A stretch of DNA of 64,000 nt from Sulfurovum sp. (GCA_021166685.1 JAJPEU010000010.1:124001-188000); one strand, 5' to 3'. Positions 8,505-17,857 are shown, counted from the stretch's first letter. Notes: generated by a model from the sequence alone, not told the origin. A program made the numbers and translations.

Positions 8505-9283
8505 AATTTATTTTAAAAGTACTGAAAGATTTTCCATGGTTTTTGTGGAGCGGGTGGGGTGCTGTTGCTTCCATCTTTTTGTTTATCGCCCTTTGGGATG
8601 TGGGATATCAGCTTTATGGCGAATTGGTGCTTCCTTCGCCGAAAGAAACTTTTGGCGCAGTGGTTGGATTCTTTGATGATGAAGATCTCACAAGAGACAT
8701 GATTCTTACACTTACAAGAGCGGTTATTGGATTTGCTGCTGCTTTGGTGATCGGTTCTGTTTTGGGGCTTATGGCAGGATTTTTTGCTACAGCTTCTATC
8801 ATGAGCAGGCCTATTGTTACTATTTTGGTTGGAATGCCTCCGATTGCATGGGTGGTGCTTGCCATGATCTGGTTCGGGATGGGGGATACCAGTGTGATCT
8901 TTACGGTGGTTATTGCTTCCTTTCCGATTGTTTTTGTCGGTGCGATGCAGGGGACTAGAACGATAGAGGGCGAACTTAAAGAGATGGTAGACAGTTTTGG
9001 ATTGTCGCTGTGGCAGAAATTTACCAATCTTTATTTTCCTCATATCTTTTCTTATATCTTTCCTGCCTGGGTAAGCGGATTGGGAATGAGCTGGAAGATT
9101 GTCGTGATGGCAGAGCTTTTAAGCAGCAGCGACGGCATAGGAGCGGCTTTGGCAGTCGCAAGAAGTCAGCTGGATACAACCGTTGCGCTTGCGTTGGTGG
9201 TCGTGATGATAGGTTCGCTTTTGTTTTTGGAGTATATTGTATTGGAACCCATTAAAAAAGAGGTGGAAGCATGGAGAGATTAG
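8501..9283 (+). CDS. ABC transporter permease (SsuC/TauC type)
   Basis: 260 residues with about six membrane helices. The EAA-type cytoplasmic loop that docks on the ATPase lies around EMVDSFGLSLWQKFTNLYFP (about 159-178), followed by the helix FSYIFPAWVSGLGMSWKIVV. Family: binding-protein-dependent permeases of the nitrate/sulfonate/taurine group. It overlaps the binding-protein gene by 4 bp (ATGA) and the ATPase gene by 13 bp, so translation is tightly coupled. It forms the inner-membrane channel of the importer. Confidence 0.9.
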   Translation: MKFILKVLKDFPWFLWSGWGAVASIFLFIALWDVGYQLYGELVLPSPKETFGAVVGFFDDEDLTRDMILTLTRAVIGFAAALVIGSVLGLMAGFFATASIMSRPIVTILVGMPPIAWVVLAMIWFGMGDTSVIFTVVIASFPIVFVGAMQGTRTIEGELKEMVDSFGLSLWQKFTNLYFPHIFSYIFPAWVSGLGMSWKIVVMAELLSSSDGIGAALAVARSQLDTTVALALVVVMIGSLLFLEYIVLEPIKKEVEAWRD

Positions 9284-10008
9284 AAGTTAAAAACCTAAAC
9301 CATTCGTTTGGTTTTTTTAGGGTCTTGGAAGATATCAATTTTACGCTTGAAAAAGGAAAAGTGATCTCAATTGTGGGGCCAAGCGGCGGTGGAAAAACCA
9401 CACTTTTGCATCTTTGTGCAGGTTTGCTTGATCTTACCGAAGGCGAAATCGTCAATACGTTTAAAAGCAGTTCTTTTGCCTTTCAGGAGCCAAGACTTCT
9501 TCCTTGGAAGAGTGTGCTTGAGAATATTTCTTTGGGACTTATCGCCAAAGGGATTTCCCAAAAAGAGGCTGATATGAGGGCCACAAATATCGCTCTTGAA
9601 TTCGGACTTGAACTTAAAGATCTAGAGAAATTCCCCAAAGATCTAAGCGGCGGCATGAAACAAAGGGTAAGCTTCGCAAGAGCGCTGGTGGTGGAGCCTG
9701 GTTTGCTTTTTTTGGATGAGCCTTTTTCTGCACTGGATATCGGACTCAAAAAAGAGTTGCAAAATCATCTCATCGATTATATTGCACATCATAATCTAAC
9801 GATTTTATTTATTACGCATGATATCATGGAAGCAATTCGGCTGAGCAACGAAATACTGCTTCTTAAAAGCGATCCCGGAGAAATAGTGAAACATATCAAA
9901 ATACCCACTCCGCAAATAGAAAGAAGTGACAAAGAGGTGTTTGATATGATGATTGAACTGCTCAAAGATAAAGACATACTTAATACATTTGAACTGGAGA
10001 TTAAATAA
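9271..10008 (+). CDS. ABC transporter ATP-binding protein (SsuB/TauB type)
   Basis: 245 residues. Walker A GPSGGGKTT (about 35-43), ABC signature LSGGMKQRV (about 128-136) and Walker B LLFLDEPFSALD (about 147-158) are all intact, followed by the switch histidine in LFITHD. It supplies ATP-driven transport for the preceding permease. The start ATG lies inside the permease 3' end, with an AGAGGTGG ribosome site just before it. The stop TAA overlaps the NnrS start (TAATG). Confidence 0.9.
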   Translation: MERLEVKNLNHSFGFFRVLEDINFTLEKGKVISIVGPSGGGKTTLLHLCAGLLDLTEGEIVNTFKSSSFAFQEPRLLPWKSVLENISLGLIAKGISQKEADMRATNIALEFGLELKDLEKFPKDLSGGMKQRVSFARALVVEPGLLFLDEPFSALDIGLKKELQNHLIDYIAHHNLTILFITHDIMEAIRLSNEILLLKSDPGEIVKHIKIPTPQIERSDKEVFDMMIELLKDKDILNTFELEIK

Positions 10009-11231
10009 TGGCAAACGCGACAAAACATTATCTTCATTACCCCGAGGAAGAAAATGTACCCATTTATTTGGCTTACGGGTTTAGACCCATCTTTTTGCTG
10101 CTTGCTCCCTACATCATTCTTACTACGGTTGTATGGGCTTTTGTATGGGCAGGAGTGATTAATCCTTTTGGTAATTATATGTTGGAGTGGCACATCTATG
10201 AATATCTTTTCGGCATCGGAGTGGCGGGGATTATGGCGTTTGTTTTTACCGGTGTTCCTGAACTTTTTCCCGGGGTTGTTCCGCTGATTGGTAAAAAATT
10301 AAAATACGTGATCCTGCTTTGGATAGCCGGCAGGATAAGTTTTTGGATGATCGATATTCTTCCTCTCTTTTTGGTGGCTCTCATCAATCTGTCTTTGCTT
10401 GTAGTTGTTATCGCATGGGCTTTTAAGCCTGTGGTACTTGACCCGCTGCAAAGACATGCCTCTTTGGGATATGCACTGGCGACGATGCTGATCGTAGAAC
10501 TATGGTTTTATGGTTCCATGATGGGGATTTTTGAAACGCCGGCATTGGAGATTTTAAAAGCGGCATTGAGCATTATGATGATCCTTCTGCTTTTGGCGTT
10601 GCGAAGAGTCAATATGGAAGTTATCAATGAAATCATGGAAGATGAGGGAATGGATGACAAATTTTTCGCCAAACCTTTCAGGTACAATCTGGCTATTTTC
10701 AGTATCGCTTTGTTTACAGTAGTAGAATTTTTTTACGGGACAAACTCAGCGTTGGGATGGATAGGATTGGCTGCATTTGCAGCCATTTTGGGTATTTTGA
10801 ATGACTACAATCTTGAATTTGAAAAAATTACATTTAAACCGTATACGATGTATTTGTCATTGATTTTTGTGCTGATGGCTTGCGGGTACGGCTTTATGGG
10901 GGTTGATATCCTTTATGGGCAGGGGGCGCTGCAAAATCACTTTAGGCATTTTTTGAGTACGGGAGCTTTCGGGCTGAGTTTTTACATGGTGATGGTGATC
11001 GTCTCATACGTGCACACCGGAAGACATCTAACATCAAATAAGTTGATGATTTTAAGCGTACTGTTGATAGTTGTTGCTACAATTGCGCGGATCAGTATCG
11101 CATATTTTCCGCAAGCGGCAAATATGCTTTATGTTTTGTCCGCAATCATTTGGATACTCCCTTTTGGGATCTATTATGCGACATTCTATCGCTATTTGCT
11201 TTTGCCAAGGGCTGACGGAGTACAAGGCTGA
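10008..11231 (+). CDS. nnrS: NnrS family haem/copper membrane protein
   Basis: 407 residues with roughly twelve hydrophobic segments. The N-terminal stretch LAYGFRPIFLLLAPYIIL (about 19-36) and the conserved WHIYEYLFGIGVAGIMAFVF (about 61-80) are hallmarks of NnrS. The histidines in WHIYE and in HFRHFLSTGAFG (about 315) are the expected haem/metal ligands. In denitrifiers NnrS protects against nitrosative stress. Here it is translationally coupled to an ABC importer and followed by an HPP protein, with no denitrification gene nearby, so a link to NO, nitrite, haem or copper handling is inferred from family only. Confidence 0.85.
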   Translation: MANATKHYLHYPEEENVPIYLAYGFRPIFLLLAPYIILTTVVWAFVWAGVINPFGNYMLEWHIYEYLFGIGVAGIMAFVFTGVPELFPGVVPLIGKKLKYVILLWIAGRISFWMIDILPLFLVALINLSLLVVVIAWAFKPVVLDPLQRHASLGYALATMLIVELWFYGSMMGIFETPALEILKAALSIMMILLLLALRRVNMEVINEIMEDEGMDDKFFAKPFRYNLAIFSIALFTVVEFFYGTNSALGWIGLAAFAAILGILNDYNLEFEKITFKPYTMYLSLIFVLMACGYGFMGVDILYGQGALQNHFRHFLSTGAFGLSFYMVMVIVSYVHTGRHLTSNKLMILSVLLIVVATIARISIAYFPQAANMLYVLSAIIWILPFGIYYATFYRYLLLPRADGVQG

Positions 11232-11256
11232 TCTTACAAAGTGCCAGAGGATACCA

Positions 11257-11805
11257 ATGAAATCGTATTTGAATAAAATGAGGCCGAAAACAAAAAATCC
11301 GCCTCGCAAAAAGGTGAGCAAGATTTTATGGTCAGCCTTGGGGTCTTTTTTGGGTATCTACTTTTTGGCAGTATTTGGCAAACTGTTTTCTTTTGAAGAG
11401 AGTATTTTTCTGCTCGGTTCCTTTGGTGCTTCGGCTGTACTCATCTACGGTGCACCCGAAGCCCCTTTTTCGCAACCCAGAAACCTCATAGGCGGGCACA
11501 TGATCTCCGCGTTTGTAGCAGTGGCATTGGTAAAGTGCTGTCAAAATATTTTTTCATTGGAAATTTTATGCGCGCTTGGTGTCGCATTGGCAGTGCTGGC
11601 GATGCATCTTACCCGCACCATCCATCCTCCCGGCGGTGCGACTGCGCTTATTTATGTGATGGGTACTGATTTTATCCAGGGGTTCGGCTGGCTTTATCCT
11701 TTTGCTCCGATAGGAGTAGGTGCAGTAGTAATGCTTCTTGTGGCGTTGTTGGTCAATAACCTTTCTTCTAATGAAAAAAGACACTATCCTCAATACTGGG
11801 TTTGA
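11257..11805 (+). CDS. HPP family membrane protein
   Basis: The ATG at 11257 has AGAGG six bases upstream and lies 25 bp after nnrS; a longer in-frame extension to 11071 overlaps nnrS and is not credible. The 182-residue product has four to five membrane helices. It carries the family-defining HLTRTIHPPGGATALIYV (about 116-133), whose His-Pro-Pro names the family, plus the earlier FGASAVLIYGAPEAPFSQPR. Some HPP proteins of plastids and cyanobacteria transport nitrite. With the NnrS neighbour, a nitrogen-oxide function is plausible but unproven. Confidence 0.8.
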   Translation: MKSYLNKMRPKTKNPPRKKVSKILWSALGSFLGIYFLAVFGKLFSFEESIFLLGSFGASAVLIYGAPEAPFSQPRNLIGGHMISAFVAVALVKCCQNIFSLEILCALGVALAVLAMHLTRTIHPPGGATALIYVMGTDFIQGFGWLYPFAPIGVGAVVMLLVALLVNNLSSNEKRHYPQYWV

Positions 11806-11821
11806 GCGTGAAGCAGTTTTT

Positions 11822-12133
11822 TTAGAAAAACAGCCATACAAGCAAGGCGATACCAAGAAGAAGATTGATCCAGCTTCCGCCGCTCTCGAACAGCATTACT
11901 AAAAATTCGTACCAGTAATGTGTGATGCCTGAGGGGTTGGCGGGCAGTGCTTCTTTGGCAAACTTGGTGATCTCATCCCCCCAGATAAATGCAACAATTT
12001 CCGGAATAATGAAAAAAAGAATCACTCCCGCAAATCCCCATAGGGATTTTTCGGGTTTTAGTGATGTTAATGCTTTTTTGGCTGCAGGGTTTTGGATAAG
12101 TTTTTGGGTTTTGAGTTTTATTTTAGTTTGCAT
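11822..12133 (-). CDS. small hypothetical membrane protein
   Basis: 103 residues with two membrane segments, WGFAGVILFFIIPEIVAFIW (about 32-51) and SWINLLLGIALLVWLFF (87-103, at the very C terminus). The basic N terminus (KIKLKTQKL) should face the cytoplasm. The short stretch between helices, rich in Trp/Tyr and Gly, would be periplasmic. Family not recognised. Convergent with the HPP gene, 16 bp apart. Confidence 0.65.
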   Translation of the reverse strand: MQTKIKLKTQKLIQNPAAKKALTSLKPEKSLWGFAGVILFFIIPEIVAFIWGDEITKFAKEALPANPSGITHYWYEFLVMLFESGGSWINLLLGIALLVWLFF

Positions 12134-12220
12134 GGTGCAATTATGCCAAACTCTTCTTTATGTTTGTGTTTGTATGTTGTCCCCGCAACAGGCGGAAGGC
12201 ATGGGTGGGGGTAAGCGGTT

Positions 12221-12718
12221 TTACAGCTGAACAAATGTTTCCGGTTTGACGCCGCAAATAGGGCAGTTTTGTGTGGGAGTGCCGAGTTCTATATAGCCGC
12301 ATATCGGACACAGATAAATCGTTACTTCATCCAGATCCTTTCCTTCTTTAGCAGCTTGAAGCGCTTTTGTATAAAGCTGTGCATGTACTTTTTCGGCTTC
12401 AAGTGCATAACCGAACATTTTTTTGGCTTTGTGGTTTTCGGCCACAGCCTGTTCATACATAGGCGGATACATGTCTTCAAACTCGTAGGTTTCTCCGCCG
12501 ATGGCTGCCTCAAGGTTTTCTATGGTAGAGCCTACTTTGTCCATCGCTTTGAAGTGTGCTTCTGCATGTATGCGTTCAGCTTCTGCTGTGGTGCGAAACA
12601 GTTTTGCTATATTTGCAAATCCGTCTTTTTCTGCTTTTTTGGCAAATGCGCTGTATTTTTGATAGGCTTCGCTCTCGCCGCAAAATGCAGTCTCTAAGTT
12701 TTCCTTCGTTGTCGGCAT
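12221..12718 (-). CDS. rubrerythrin family protein
   Basis: 165 residues from the ATG at 12718 (five bases after GGAGG; the ATG at 12721 is too close to that site). The ferritin-like four-helix bundle shows di-iron ligands in CGESEAYQKYSAFAKKAE (about 13-30), EAERIHAEAHF (about 46-56) and ALEAEKVHAQLY (about 105-116). A C-terminal rubredoxin-like iron site is formed by YLCPICGYIE and NCPICGVKP. Rubrerythrins reduce hydrogen peroxide in microaerophiles and anaerobes, taking electrons through the rubredoxin centre. Single gene, read leftward. Confidence 0.92.
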   Translation of the reverse strand: MPTTKENLETAFCGESEAYQKYSAFAKKAEKDGFANIAKLFRTTAEAERIHAEAHFKAMDKVGSTIENLEAAIGGETYEFEDMYPPMYEQAVAENHKAKKMFGYALEAEKVHAQLYTKALQAAKEGKDLDEVTIYLCPICGYIELGTPTQNCPICGVKPETFVQL

Positions 12719-12886
12719 CATAGCCTCCTTCTTTTTGGTATGGTGATTGATTGTATCGTCTTGGCACTTAAATGTGTATGGGGTTTTGCCCAGTTTTTAG
12801 AGGGATGAAATAAGATCTTTGAATTCTAAATCAAGTTTTTAATAAAAGCAAATTGTTTTCCTGCGGGATAGTCTATGAACACTAGT

Positions 12887-13600
12887 TTAAACGATATGTT
12901 CATTGTTCTGTGTTTCAGAGATAATGATTTTTTTATTTTCGATCTTCAAGATTTTATCACAGTAGACAAGCATTCTCTCATCATGCGTTACCATGATGAT
13001 GGCAACATTTTGTTCCTGCGCTATTTTTTTAAGCATTTTCACGACACTGACGGAACGCTCCACGTCCAGTGCCGCCGTTGGCTCGTCAGCGAGGATGATT
13101 TCCGGTTCATTTGCGAGTGCCCTGGCGATCGCAACCCGTTGGTTTTGTCCGCCGGAAAGCTGCGAGGGCATGGATTTTGCTTTTTCTGCGATCTCCAGAT
13201 ACTCCAGCAGCTCCATCGCTTTGGCATGCGCTTTGTCTTTTGTTAAGCCGTTGGTTTGGGGCAGAAGGGTGACATTGTCTATCACATTCATAAAGGGGAT
13301 AAGATAATGCGATTGAAAGATAAAACCTATTTTTTCGCGGCGGATGCGGCGGGTATCACTGCCTAGCCAGCGGTCATTGTAAACCGCTTCTTCTCCAAGC
13401 CATATCTTCCCCGAAGTAGGCTCAAGCACACATCCGATCATCATCAGCAAAGTGGTTTTCCCCGCCCCGCTGGGCGCAATGAGTGCGACCAGTTCGCCTT
13501 TATTGACCACAAAAGAAGCTCCGTCGATCACATTGACAAGGCTTTCGCCTTGACCAAACTTTTTAACCAGATTTTCAACACGAATGCCTTGTGTATCCAT
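12887..13600 (-). CDS. ABC exporter ATP-binding protein (MacB/LolD/DevA type)
   Basis: 237 residues. Walker A reads APSGAGKTTLLMMIG (about 42-56), with alanine at the usual first glycine but the GxGKT core intact. The signature is LSGGQNQRVAIARAL (about 143-157) and Walker B EIILADEPTAALD (about 162-174). This subgroup energises FtsX-type permeases that work mechanically on periplasmic partners. It is the last gene of a four-gene operon, one base after the permease stop. Substrate unknown; macrolide, lipid, peptide or metal export all occur in relatives. Confidence 0.88.
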   Translation of the reverse strand: MDTQGIRVENLVKKFGQGESLVNVIDGASFVVNKGELVALIAPSGAGKTTLLMMIGCVLEPTSGKIWLGEEAVYNDRWLGSDTRRIRREKIGFIFQSHYLIPFMNVIDNVTLLPQTNGLTKDKAHAKAMELLEYLEIAEKAKSMPSQLSGGQNQRVAIARALANEPEIILADEPTAALDVERSVSVVKMLKKIAQEQNVAIIMVTHDERMLVYCDKILKIENKKIIISETQNNEHIV

Positions 13601-13601
13601 C

Positions 13602-14750
13602 TTACCCTCCTATCGCTGCGGCAGGATCAGCATGGATCACTTTGGCGACACCGACAAAAGAAGAGAGTATGGATGCTACGATAACCACACCAAAAAGCAT
13701 CCAGGCATCAGGGATTTCCAATACGATCCGTTTGGGAAAATTGTCAGAAATAAGATGTGAAAAAATGTTGCCGAAGATAAAAGCCAGTACACCGAGTATC
13801 AGTGTTTCCTGAACGATCATTTTGATAATCATACTGTTAGGTATGCCTATGAGCTTCATGATGGAAATCTCTTTCATTTTTTCAAGGGTCATGGTGTAGA
13901 TGATCAGTGCGATGATAATTGTAGAAACCACTACCAAAATCGCCGTAAAAAGTCCGATCTGTTTGGAGGAGCGTTCGATAAGATTTTTAGTCAGAATCGC
14001 TTTTTGCTCAGTCCGGGTATAGACACTTTCGTGTTTCCATTTTTTTATTTTGTTTGCCACATTATCGATAACATATCCGGGCTTGACGGTGGCGACAATG
14101 GCATTTGCCATCTTCATCTCTTTGTTTTCCAAAATGCCCCGTGCACGATCACTTCGAATGCGCGCATTGGAGTAAAGGAATTGTAAATTTTGGGCATCCT
14201 TGAGGCTGAGATACACAAGCAGGTCTCCGCCGGAAGAAACGGTATCTCTCGTGACCCCTACGACACGATAGATATCGCGCCCGAGTTTCAAGGTGTCATC
14301 CACTTTGTATCCTGTTTCTTCAGATACCACGATTTGATAATGCTCTTTTGTGAGGGGTTTTCCGGCAGTGAGACGCTCAGGATTGATGGGATTGATCTTC
14401 CCGAAAACATCAAAACCCACCGCCGTAACCCGTATAGGTTTCGTTTCTCCGGGTAACTGTAGGTTTTGAAAGGTTAACGCTTCGCTTTTGTCTATGCCTT
14501 CAAAAGCGCGCAGCGTGTCTTTGAGGTCTTCGTGTACCCGCGATGCTTCGGCAAAAGGACCAAGCGTATCTTCTTGCACAATCCAAAGATCGGCATTGAT
14601 ATCATTAAGCAGAATTTCTGCATCCACCATCATTCCCCTATAGACGCCGATCATGATCAGTACGATACCCAACAGCATGCCCACGCCCATCGCCGTGACC
14701 AGAAACTTCCCGAGCGTATGGGTGATATCTTTTTGTGCAAGATTGATCAA
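13602..14750 (-). CDS. ABC exporter permease (FtsX/MacB-core type)
   Basis: 382 residues: one N-terminal helix (about 15-37, LGKFLVTAMGVGMLLGIVLI), a long periplasmic domain (about 40-255), then three C-terminal helices (about 260-375), the standard FtsX/DevC topology. The start overlaps the adaptor stop by 4 bp (ATGA). With the TolC protein and adaptor it would build a tripartite exporter that pushes substrate from the periplasm through TolC. Confidence 0.87.
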   Translation of the reverse strand: MINLAQKDITHTLGKFLVTAMGVGMLLGIVLIMIGVYRGMMVDAEILLNDINADLWIVQEDTLGPFAEASRVHEDLKDTLRAFEGIDKSEALTFQNLQLPGETKPIRVTAVGFDVFGKINPINPERLTAGKPLTKEHYQIVVSEETGYKVDDTLKLGRDIYRVVGVTRDTVSSGGDLLVYLSLKDAQNLQFLYSNARIRSDRARGILENKEMKMANAIVATVKPGYVIDNVANKIKKWKHESVYTRTEQKAILTKNLIERSSKQIGLFTAILVVVSTIIIALIIYTMTLEKMKEISIMKLIGIPNSMIIKMIVQETLILGVLAFIFGNIFSHLISDNFPKRIVLEIPDAWMLFGVVIVASILSSFVGVAKVIHADPAAAIGG

Positions 14751-15892
14751 TAGTGTATCCTCATTCCTTCCGAAAGGGTTTTTTTGCCCGCATCAGGGAT
14801 GATGAGCAGGCTTTCTTTGGTAAGCCCTTGCGCAATACCGGCTTCATGTTCGCCTCGAACGGTTATTTTTAGCGGTTGAAAATGTGCGCGATTTTCTTTT
14901 GCTGTCCAGACACCGGTATGACCGGCATATTGGCGCAGCAAAGACAGGGGTATTTTGATAGTATCGTCAACCGTTTCTACCGTAACGGATACTTCGGCTT
15001 GTTCGTTCATATAAAATGGAATAGGAAGCGTATCGAATGCCACGTTAACCTCCCGCTCCTGGGTCACCGCATCACTCATGGCGCTAATGCGCGCTACGTA
15101 ACCCGAAAGCGGTTTGCTGTTGCGCGAGCGCAAGAAAATTTCCGCAGGGTTCCCTGTTTTTACTTTTCCGCTGATGCGTTCGTCGATATAAGCTTTTATC
15201 CAGACTGTTTTGGGGTCAACAATGCGAAATATCGTCTGCGACGGTGTGAGAGTTTGGGCAACTTCGGCATCTTTAGAGATCACGTATCCGTCGATGGGGG
15301 CATACACATGAAAACGTGAAAGTTTTTCACTCAAAGCTTCGATATTTTTTTGCATGCGGCCTGTTTCGCTTTTGCTCGAATCAATATGTGCCAGTGTTGC
15401 CGCTATTTGCGCCTTGATGCCATCTAGATCGGTTTTGGCTTTATCGTACTCGGCCTGCGAGACGTATCCTTGCTCTTTCAGTTTTTTGTAGCGCCCGTAG
15501 GTGAGCAGGGCAAGCTCCTTTTGCGCGTGCAGATTTTCAAGTTCTTTTTGCAGTGCTGTAGATTCTTGGATTGTTTTTTGCAGCACAATTTTTGTTTCTT
15601 CGAGTAACTGGGGAAGATCTACGGGGTCGATAGTGGCCAAAAGTTCTCCTTTTTTGACCCACTGTCCCTGATCGCTTAGAAGAGTCAAAATCTTTCCGCC
15701 CATTTGAGAGCCGACCGGATAGATATCTCGTGCACCGACTTCGCCGATACCGAACACGTTTACTTCAATTTTTCCTTGTTTTGGAGCGGTCGTTTTAAAA
15801 GTTGTTTTGGGTACATATGCCTTGAAGTAAAAAAGTGCCCCTCCTATTGCAATAAGCAAAACGGCTATAGTGTATTTGGCCCATGTTTTCAT
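14747..15892 (-). CDS. periplasmic adaptor (HlyD/MFP family) of ABC exporter
   Basis: 381 residues. A single N-terminal anchor (residues 8-24, TIAVLLIAIGGALFYF) is followed by a lipoyl half-motif (GKILTLLSDQGQWVKKGELL, about 69-88), an alpha-helical hairpin (about 100-195, charged coiled coil) and the returning lipoyl half (RFHVYAPIDGYVISKDAEV). Beta-barrel and membrane-proximal domains follow. It bridges the inner-membrane ABC complex and TolC. Four-bp overlaps with tolC and the permease gene mark one transcription unit. Confidence 0.88.
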   Translation of the reverse strand: MKTWAKYTIAVLLIAIGGALFYFKAYVPKTTFKTTAPKQGKIEVNVFGIGEVGARDIYPVGSQMGGKILTLLSDQGQWVKKGELLATIDPVDLPQLLEETKIVLQKTIQESTALQKELENLHAQKELALLTYGRYKKLKEQGYVSQAEYDKAKTDLDGIKAQIAATLAHIDSSKSETGRMQKNIEALSEKLSRFHVYAPIDGYVISKDAEVAQTLTPSQTIFRIVDPKTVWIKAYIDERISGKVKTGNPAEIFLRSRNSKPLSGYVARISAMSDAVTQEREVNVAFDTLPIPFYMNEQAEVSVTVETVDDTIKIPLSLLRQYAGHTGVWTAKENRAHFQPLKITVRGEHEAGIAQGLTKESLLIIPDAGKKTLSEGMRIHY

Positions 15893-17145
15893 TTTATTTT
15901 TCCTGTAAGATAATCTATACGATTGAGCGTGACGCGTTGTTTGTATCCGATTTCAAGCAACCCCAATTGCGCACTCAGTAAAAAAGACGCAGCATCAAGT
16001 ACTTCTACATAGGTAGACAACTCCTCTTTGTATCGGGCATCTACTACCTCTTGGGCTTCCTTGGCAGAAACCAGCTGTGCCTTTTTGGCTTTCGTACTCT
16101 CTTGGTAGCTCTCAAGATCAAGAAAAAGGTTTTCAAACTCTTCTTCTAGGGCAATGGATTTGGATTCCAGCTGTTCTCGCGCCACGTTTGTTTCGATTTG
16201 CATGCGCTGTTCTTCCGCACTAAGACGCCCGCCGCTATAAAGCGGGACATTCAGAGTCACTCCGATCACATTGGTATCGTATCGGTTGAGCATATCGGTT
16301 TGCGTATGCGATGCGGTAGCATCGATAGAACCAAAATGGCTTGCTTTGGCGGCTTTATGGAGCTTTTGGTTTTTATCGATCTGCTTTGATGCGATTTTGA
16401 TTTGGAGGTTGTCTTTGAGTGCTTGATGCTTTAATGCGTAGGTTTTTTTCAAGCCGATACCACCCGACTTGATGGTTGTGAAATCGAGTTTAACATCTTT
16501 ATTGATACGTATACCAGTGTACAACGCCATGGTGTTACGCGATTTGTCAAATGAAGCTTGCGCTACCTCAAGATCTTCTTTGGCAAGGTAGTGGGCCGCC
16601 TTAAACCGAGCCACGTCAGCCTTTGTTTTAAGGCCTTGCTTATGAAATCCCATCGCTTGCTTATAAAACGCTTCTTTGGCTTTTGCATCTTTACGGCGGA
16701 CATCAATGGCTTCACGCTGAAGCACCATGAGGGCATAGAGAGATTTGATTTTGTATGCCATGACCGCTTTGGCATCTTCTAAAGAAAGTCCTGCGATTTG
16801 TTGTTCTATCTGAGAGGCTTCTGTGAGGGAAGTCGTTTTTGAAAAATCCCAAATTTTCTGCTTAAGCATCACGCCGATAGACCAGCCGTCATCGTCTATG
16901 GTATCAAATTGCCCGGATTGCTGCAAGACGTAAGTGCGCTGAGGATTGTATTCGCCCAGCAGGGCGACCTGAGGCAGGTAATCCGAGCGCGATACGGTGT
17001 AGCTCTCCTCGCTTTGTGCAACTTTGAGCATAAAAATTTTGATATCAGGATGGTGTGTCAATGCTTGGTCCACACACTCTTGCATGCTAAGGATTTGTGC
17101 CTTCAAAGAGAGCGTGAACAAAACAAAGAACAGCAACTTTTTCAT
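15889..17145 (-). CDS. TolC family outer-membrane efflux protein
   Basis: 418 residues with a cleavable signal (MKKLLFFVLFTLSLKA). Two repeats of the OEP fold are visible: long amphipathic helices at about 25-200 and 230-415. The outer-membrane strand region lies near PLYSGGRLSAEEQRMQIE (about 303-320), a conserved TolC landmark. First gene of the leftward exporter operon. Its 5' end and leader are duplicated in decayed form at 18003-18236, about 1 kb upstream, beyond the FmdE-like gene. Confidence 0.88.
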   Translation of the reverse strand: MKKLLFFVLFTLSLKAQILSMQECVDQALTHHPDIKIFMLKVAQSEESYTVSRSDYLPQVALLGEYNPQRTYVLQQSGQFDTIDDDGWSIGVMLKQKIWDFSKTTSLTEASQIEQQIAGLSLEDAKAVMAYKIKSLYALMVLQREAIDVRRKDAKAKEAFYKQAMGFHKQGLKTKADVARFKAAHYLAKEDLEVAQASFDKSRNTMALYTGIRINKDVKLDFTTIKSGGIGLKKTYALKHQALKDNLQIKIASKQIDKNQKLHKAAKASHFGSIDATASHTQTDMLNRYDTNVIGVTLNVPLYSGGRLSAEEQRMQIETNVAREQLESKSIALEEEFENLFLDLESYQESTKAKKAQLVSAKEAQEVVDARYKEELSTYVEVLDAASFLLSAQLGLLEIGYKQRVTLNRIDYLTGKIK

Positions 17146-17224
17146 GACAGCCTTTTTTGTAAATTTTTTATTGTATTCATTATAGTGTATTGCTATGAAT
17201 TAAATCTGAATTTTATGCGTATAG

Positions 17225-17249
17225 CTATTCCCGCGGAGACCGCGGGAAA
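17225..17249. repeat. palindromic intergenic repeat, copy 1
   Basis: TTCCCGCGG-AGA-CCGCGGGAA forms a perfect 9-bp stem with a 3-base loop between tolC and the FmdE-like gene. The same core (TTCCCGCGG...GCGGGAA with preceding TAT-GCA/GCT) recurs near 18204, 25690 and 28692. No U-run follows on the strand of the FmdE-like gene, so a REP-like element is a better name than terminator. Confidence 0.6.
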
Positions 17250-17263
17250 AAGAGAAAGTTGGG

Positions 17264-17857
17264 TTAGTATTGAACCACCTCAATCACCGTGTTTTTGTTT
17301 TGAAATACGGTGTGTACCATCTGTTGAAACCGGTGAGGGAAGCTTTCCTTGTCTTCCGGTGTAGCATTAGGGCCGATGGCACTCATCAAAATCTGCATGG
17401 GGTTTACCACCTTGCCCGGCCGATAGTTTACGCCCACCTGCATATTCGTATCCAGGCGGGTAAACCGAACATCGGTATCGATGGGCGCACCGTAGAAAAG
17501 CAAATCCTGGCGGTTGAACTTGCCGCCGGGGATACCGCCGAAACCATAATCCGTAGTGGCCCCTGTAATATTTGAGAGCACAAAGCCAACCACGCCCGTA
17601 TGGTCCTCATTAACCGGTTTTCGCAATTCTACTTTAATCTCACCCCTTTTGGGAACTTCATCTCTGTACAGCGCTTTCAGCCCTTCCAGGGCCATAAGAT
17701 AGGCTCCGCCGACAGTCGCGCAACTGTGTCCGGCTACCTTTACGATATCCAGGTAGGAGATTTCAAATATCCCGTCATCGTTTACCCCAAGAAAACGCGC
17801 CAGCTCATCTTGTAATGTGATGGGTTCTATCTCGTCAAAAAATTTCTGGTATTTCAT
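17264..17857 (-). CDS. FmdE-like protein
   Basis: 197 residues, soluble, no signal. The N-terminal half contains VKVAGHSCATVGGAYLMALE (about 40-59), which resembles the HGHxCPG-type motif of the FmdE family (formylmethanofuran dehydrogenase operon protein E and relatives), with a His and a Cys as possible metal ligands. FmdE proteins occur far outside methanogens and their function is unknown. A glycine-rich stretch, ATTDYGFGGIPGGKFNRQD (about 101-119), may form a binding loop. It has a good ATG but its own context: it is enclosed by an intact and a decayed tolC 5' end. Confidence 0.5.
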   Translation of the reverse strand: MKYQKFFDEIEPITLQDELARFLGVNDDGIFEISYLDIVKVAGHSCATVGGAYLMALEGLKALYRDEVPKRGEIKVELRKPVNEDHTGVVGFVLSNITGATTDYGFGGIPGGKFNRQDLLFYGAPIDTDVRFTRLDTNMQVGVNYRPGKVVNPMQILMSAIGPNATPEDKESFPHRFQQMVHTVFQNKNTVIEVVQY

